Below, piece by piece: positions 63,363-64,000 of a stretch of DNA of 64,000 nt. The stretch is from assembly GCF_020711195.1 (NCBI RefSeq), contig NZ_JAJFAT010000012.1:1-64000 (forward strand), given 5' to 3'. This DNA comes from Halanaerobium polyolivorans (GTDB taxonomy: Bacteria > Bacillota > Halanaerobiia > Halanaerobiales > Halanaerobiaceae). The notes beneath the pieces are model-generated. The model made no database searches, was not told the DNA's origin, and was given only the letters and a program-made list of their open reading frames with translations. Both the position numbers and the translations under genes were made by a program. Within the stretch, counting starts at the first letter, position 1. Every line of letters begins with the position of its first letter.

Positions 63363-63777
63363 TATTTTCCACCTCATTTAAATTGCTAACAACCAGTTTG
63401 CCGTGTTTTACACCTTTTAAGGCTCTTATTTTAGAGCTTATTTCTTTAAGTTTGCTGTAATTACCCTCAACTACTATTACTTCTAAACAATAATCATGGT
63501 TAAGGTGAAGATGTAAATTAGATTTAAATAAACAGTGGTAATCATGCTGAAGCTTAATCATTTTATCTGTTAATCCCTTTTTATAGTGATCATAAATAAG
63601 GGTTAAAGTACCTGCCACCTCAGTATTTTCTTCTTTATTTTTGTGTTCCATTATTTTTTCTCTTATTAAATCTCTAATGGCCTCTGAGCGATTATTATAA
63701 ATATCAGCAGTGATAGCATCAAATTGATCTAATAATTCCTTATCAATTGAAACTCCAAATCTTTTTAATTTAGACAA
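63355..63777 (-). CDS. nikR: Nickel-responsive regulator NikR
   Basis: About 140-aa ribbon-helix-helix repressor with a C-terminal ACT-like metal domain. RHH part: KRFGVSIDKELLDQFDAI and NRSEAIRDLIREKI. The nickel-site signature is complete: His in LQHDYHC, then NLHLHLNHDYCLEVIVVEG, giving the H-H-H-C set of the high-affinity square-planar site. Start: TTG at 63777 with GGGGG before it; the longer frame has no better start. It overlaps the binding-protein gene by 8 bases and is preceded by a perfect inverted repeat, so autoregulation of the whole unit is likely. Confidence 0.92.
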   Translation of the reverse strand: MSKLKRFGVSIDKELLDQFDAITADIYNNRSEAIRDLIREKIMEHKNKEENTEVAGTLTLIYDHYKKGLTDKMIKLQHDYHCLFKSNLHLHLNHDYCLEVIVVEGNYSKLKEISSKIRALKGVKHGKLVVSNLNEVENNA

Positions 63778-63795
63778 AAGAGCACCCCCTTGAAA

Positions 63796-63820
63796 TAACA
63801 CGAATTTTTGATTCGTGTTA
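63796..63820. promoter_or_regulatory. Probable NikR operator
   Basis: TAACACGAAT, five bases, ATTCGTGTTA: a perfect 10-bp inverted repeat 19 bp before the nikR start codon. A TATAGT -10-like box (63821-63826) touches it. It has no U tract, so it is not a terminator. Assignment to NikR is by position. Confidence 0.65.
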
Positions 63821-63895
63821 CTATAGTTCTTTTTAAAAGTTAATTCTCCTGCAAAAGAGCTGCTTTGTTTGGAAATTATTTTTAAACAAAAAAAA

Positions 63896-63913
63896 TCCCT
63901 ACATAAGTAGGGA
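63896..63913 (-). terminator. Terminator after the partial gene at the right edge
   Basis: TCCCTAC/GTAGGGA with loop ATAA, followed on the minus strand by eight T. It separates the edge gene from the nikR promoter. Confidence 0.85.
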
Positions 63914-63939
63914 CAAAAATTATTTCTAAATTATAAAAC

Positions 63940-64000
63940 TTAAAATAGCTCTGCGGCAGCTTCAGATTTAATCAATTCCATAATATCTTTTAAAGGCTTT
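63940..64000 (-). CDS. Partial gene, C-terminus only
   Basis: The last 19 codons of a minus-strand gene that runs past the window edge; the chain ends DIMELIKSEAAAELF followed by TAA and a strong terminator 27 bp further on. Frame support is the terminator position and normal codon use. Product not recognisable from so little sequence. Confidence 0.6.
   Translation of the reverse strand, partial: KPLKDIMELIKSEAAAELF

Noticed and set aside
1-64000. CRISPR arrays, tRNA and rRNA genes
   Set aside because: No regular spaced repeats, no CCA-ending cloverleaf or conserved rRNA segments were noticed in either strand.

Overview
The window looks like a piece of chromosome from an anaerobic, low-GC, outer-membrane-bearing member of the Firmicutes, most likely Halanaerobiales (Halanaerobium-like). 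The main reasons are the AT-rich sequence, strong Shine-Dalgarno sites (often runs of G) with many TTG and GTG starts, Firmicute genes such as rex and lacI, a complete oxygen-independent cobalamin pathway, and a TonB-dependent outer-membrane receptor, which only diderm Firmicutes are expected to have. The taxon is inferred from gene content; no rRNA or tRNA gene was seen.

Layout. 0-19.5 kb is mixed metabolism: a glycerol dehydrogenase, a GH65 disaccharide phosphorylase (probably maltose), a four-gene unit (amino-acid racemase, LysO-type lysine exporter, free methionine sulfoxide reductase, HAD phosphatase), a small heat-shock protein, a Lon-type protease, the redox regulator Rex, a tungstate transporter (tupABC) behind a probable Moco/Tuco riboswitch with a hydantoinase at its end, and a sugar cluster (solute-binding protein, LacI regulator, GH13 glucosidase) with a clear sigma-A promoter and LacI-type operator. 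A free-standing small gene (46 aa) with its own promoter, structured leader and terminator lies at 19.6-19.9 kb.

19.9-56.5 kb is a cobalamin region with nearly all genes on the minus strand, served by three adenosylcobalamin riboswitches that each end in an intrinsic terminator. Transcribed from right to left: riboswitch 3 leads a cobalt ECF transporter (cbiO, cbiM, cbiQ, two periplasmic accessory proteins) and cobC. Riboswitch 2 leads about 25 kb that runs from two tandem cobyric acid synthases through the cbi genes, lower-ligand and nucleotide-loop genes, to hemA, a precorrin-2 dehydrogenase, a HemC-CobA-HemD fusion, hemB and hemL. Riboswitch 1 leads vitamin B12 uptake (btuF, btuC, btuD, btuB) plus a nitrilase-family gene. 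Together they give synthesis from glutamyl-tRNA to adenosylcobalamin, cobalt import, and salvage across two membranes. Two unusual fusions stand out: HemC-CobA-HemD and CbiF-CbiK.

56.5-64 kb holds an AT-rich gap, an IS6/IS240-like transposase gene, a TspO-related membrane protein, and a NikR-type nickel regulator with a perfect 10-bp inverted repeat just upstream. NikR is followed in the same direction by a FecCD-type ABC importer and a TrmO/TsaA-FmdE fusion protein with a zinc ribbon. This last unit, a probable nickel-controlled metal or metallophore uptake system, is the best candidate here for something little described. The window ends inside a gene whose C-terminus is at 63940-64000.
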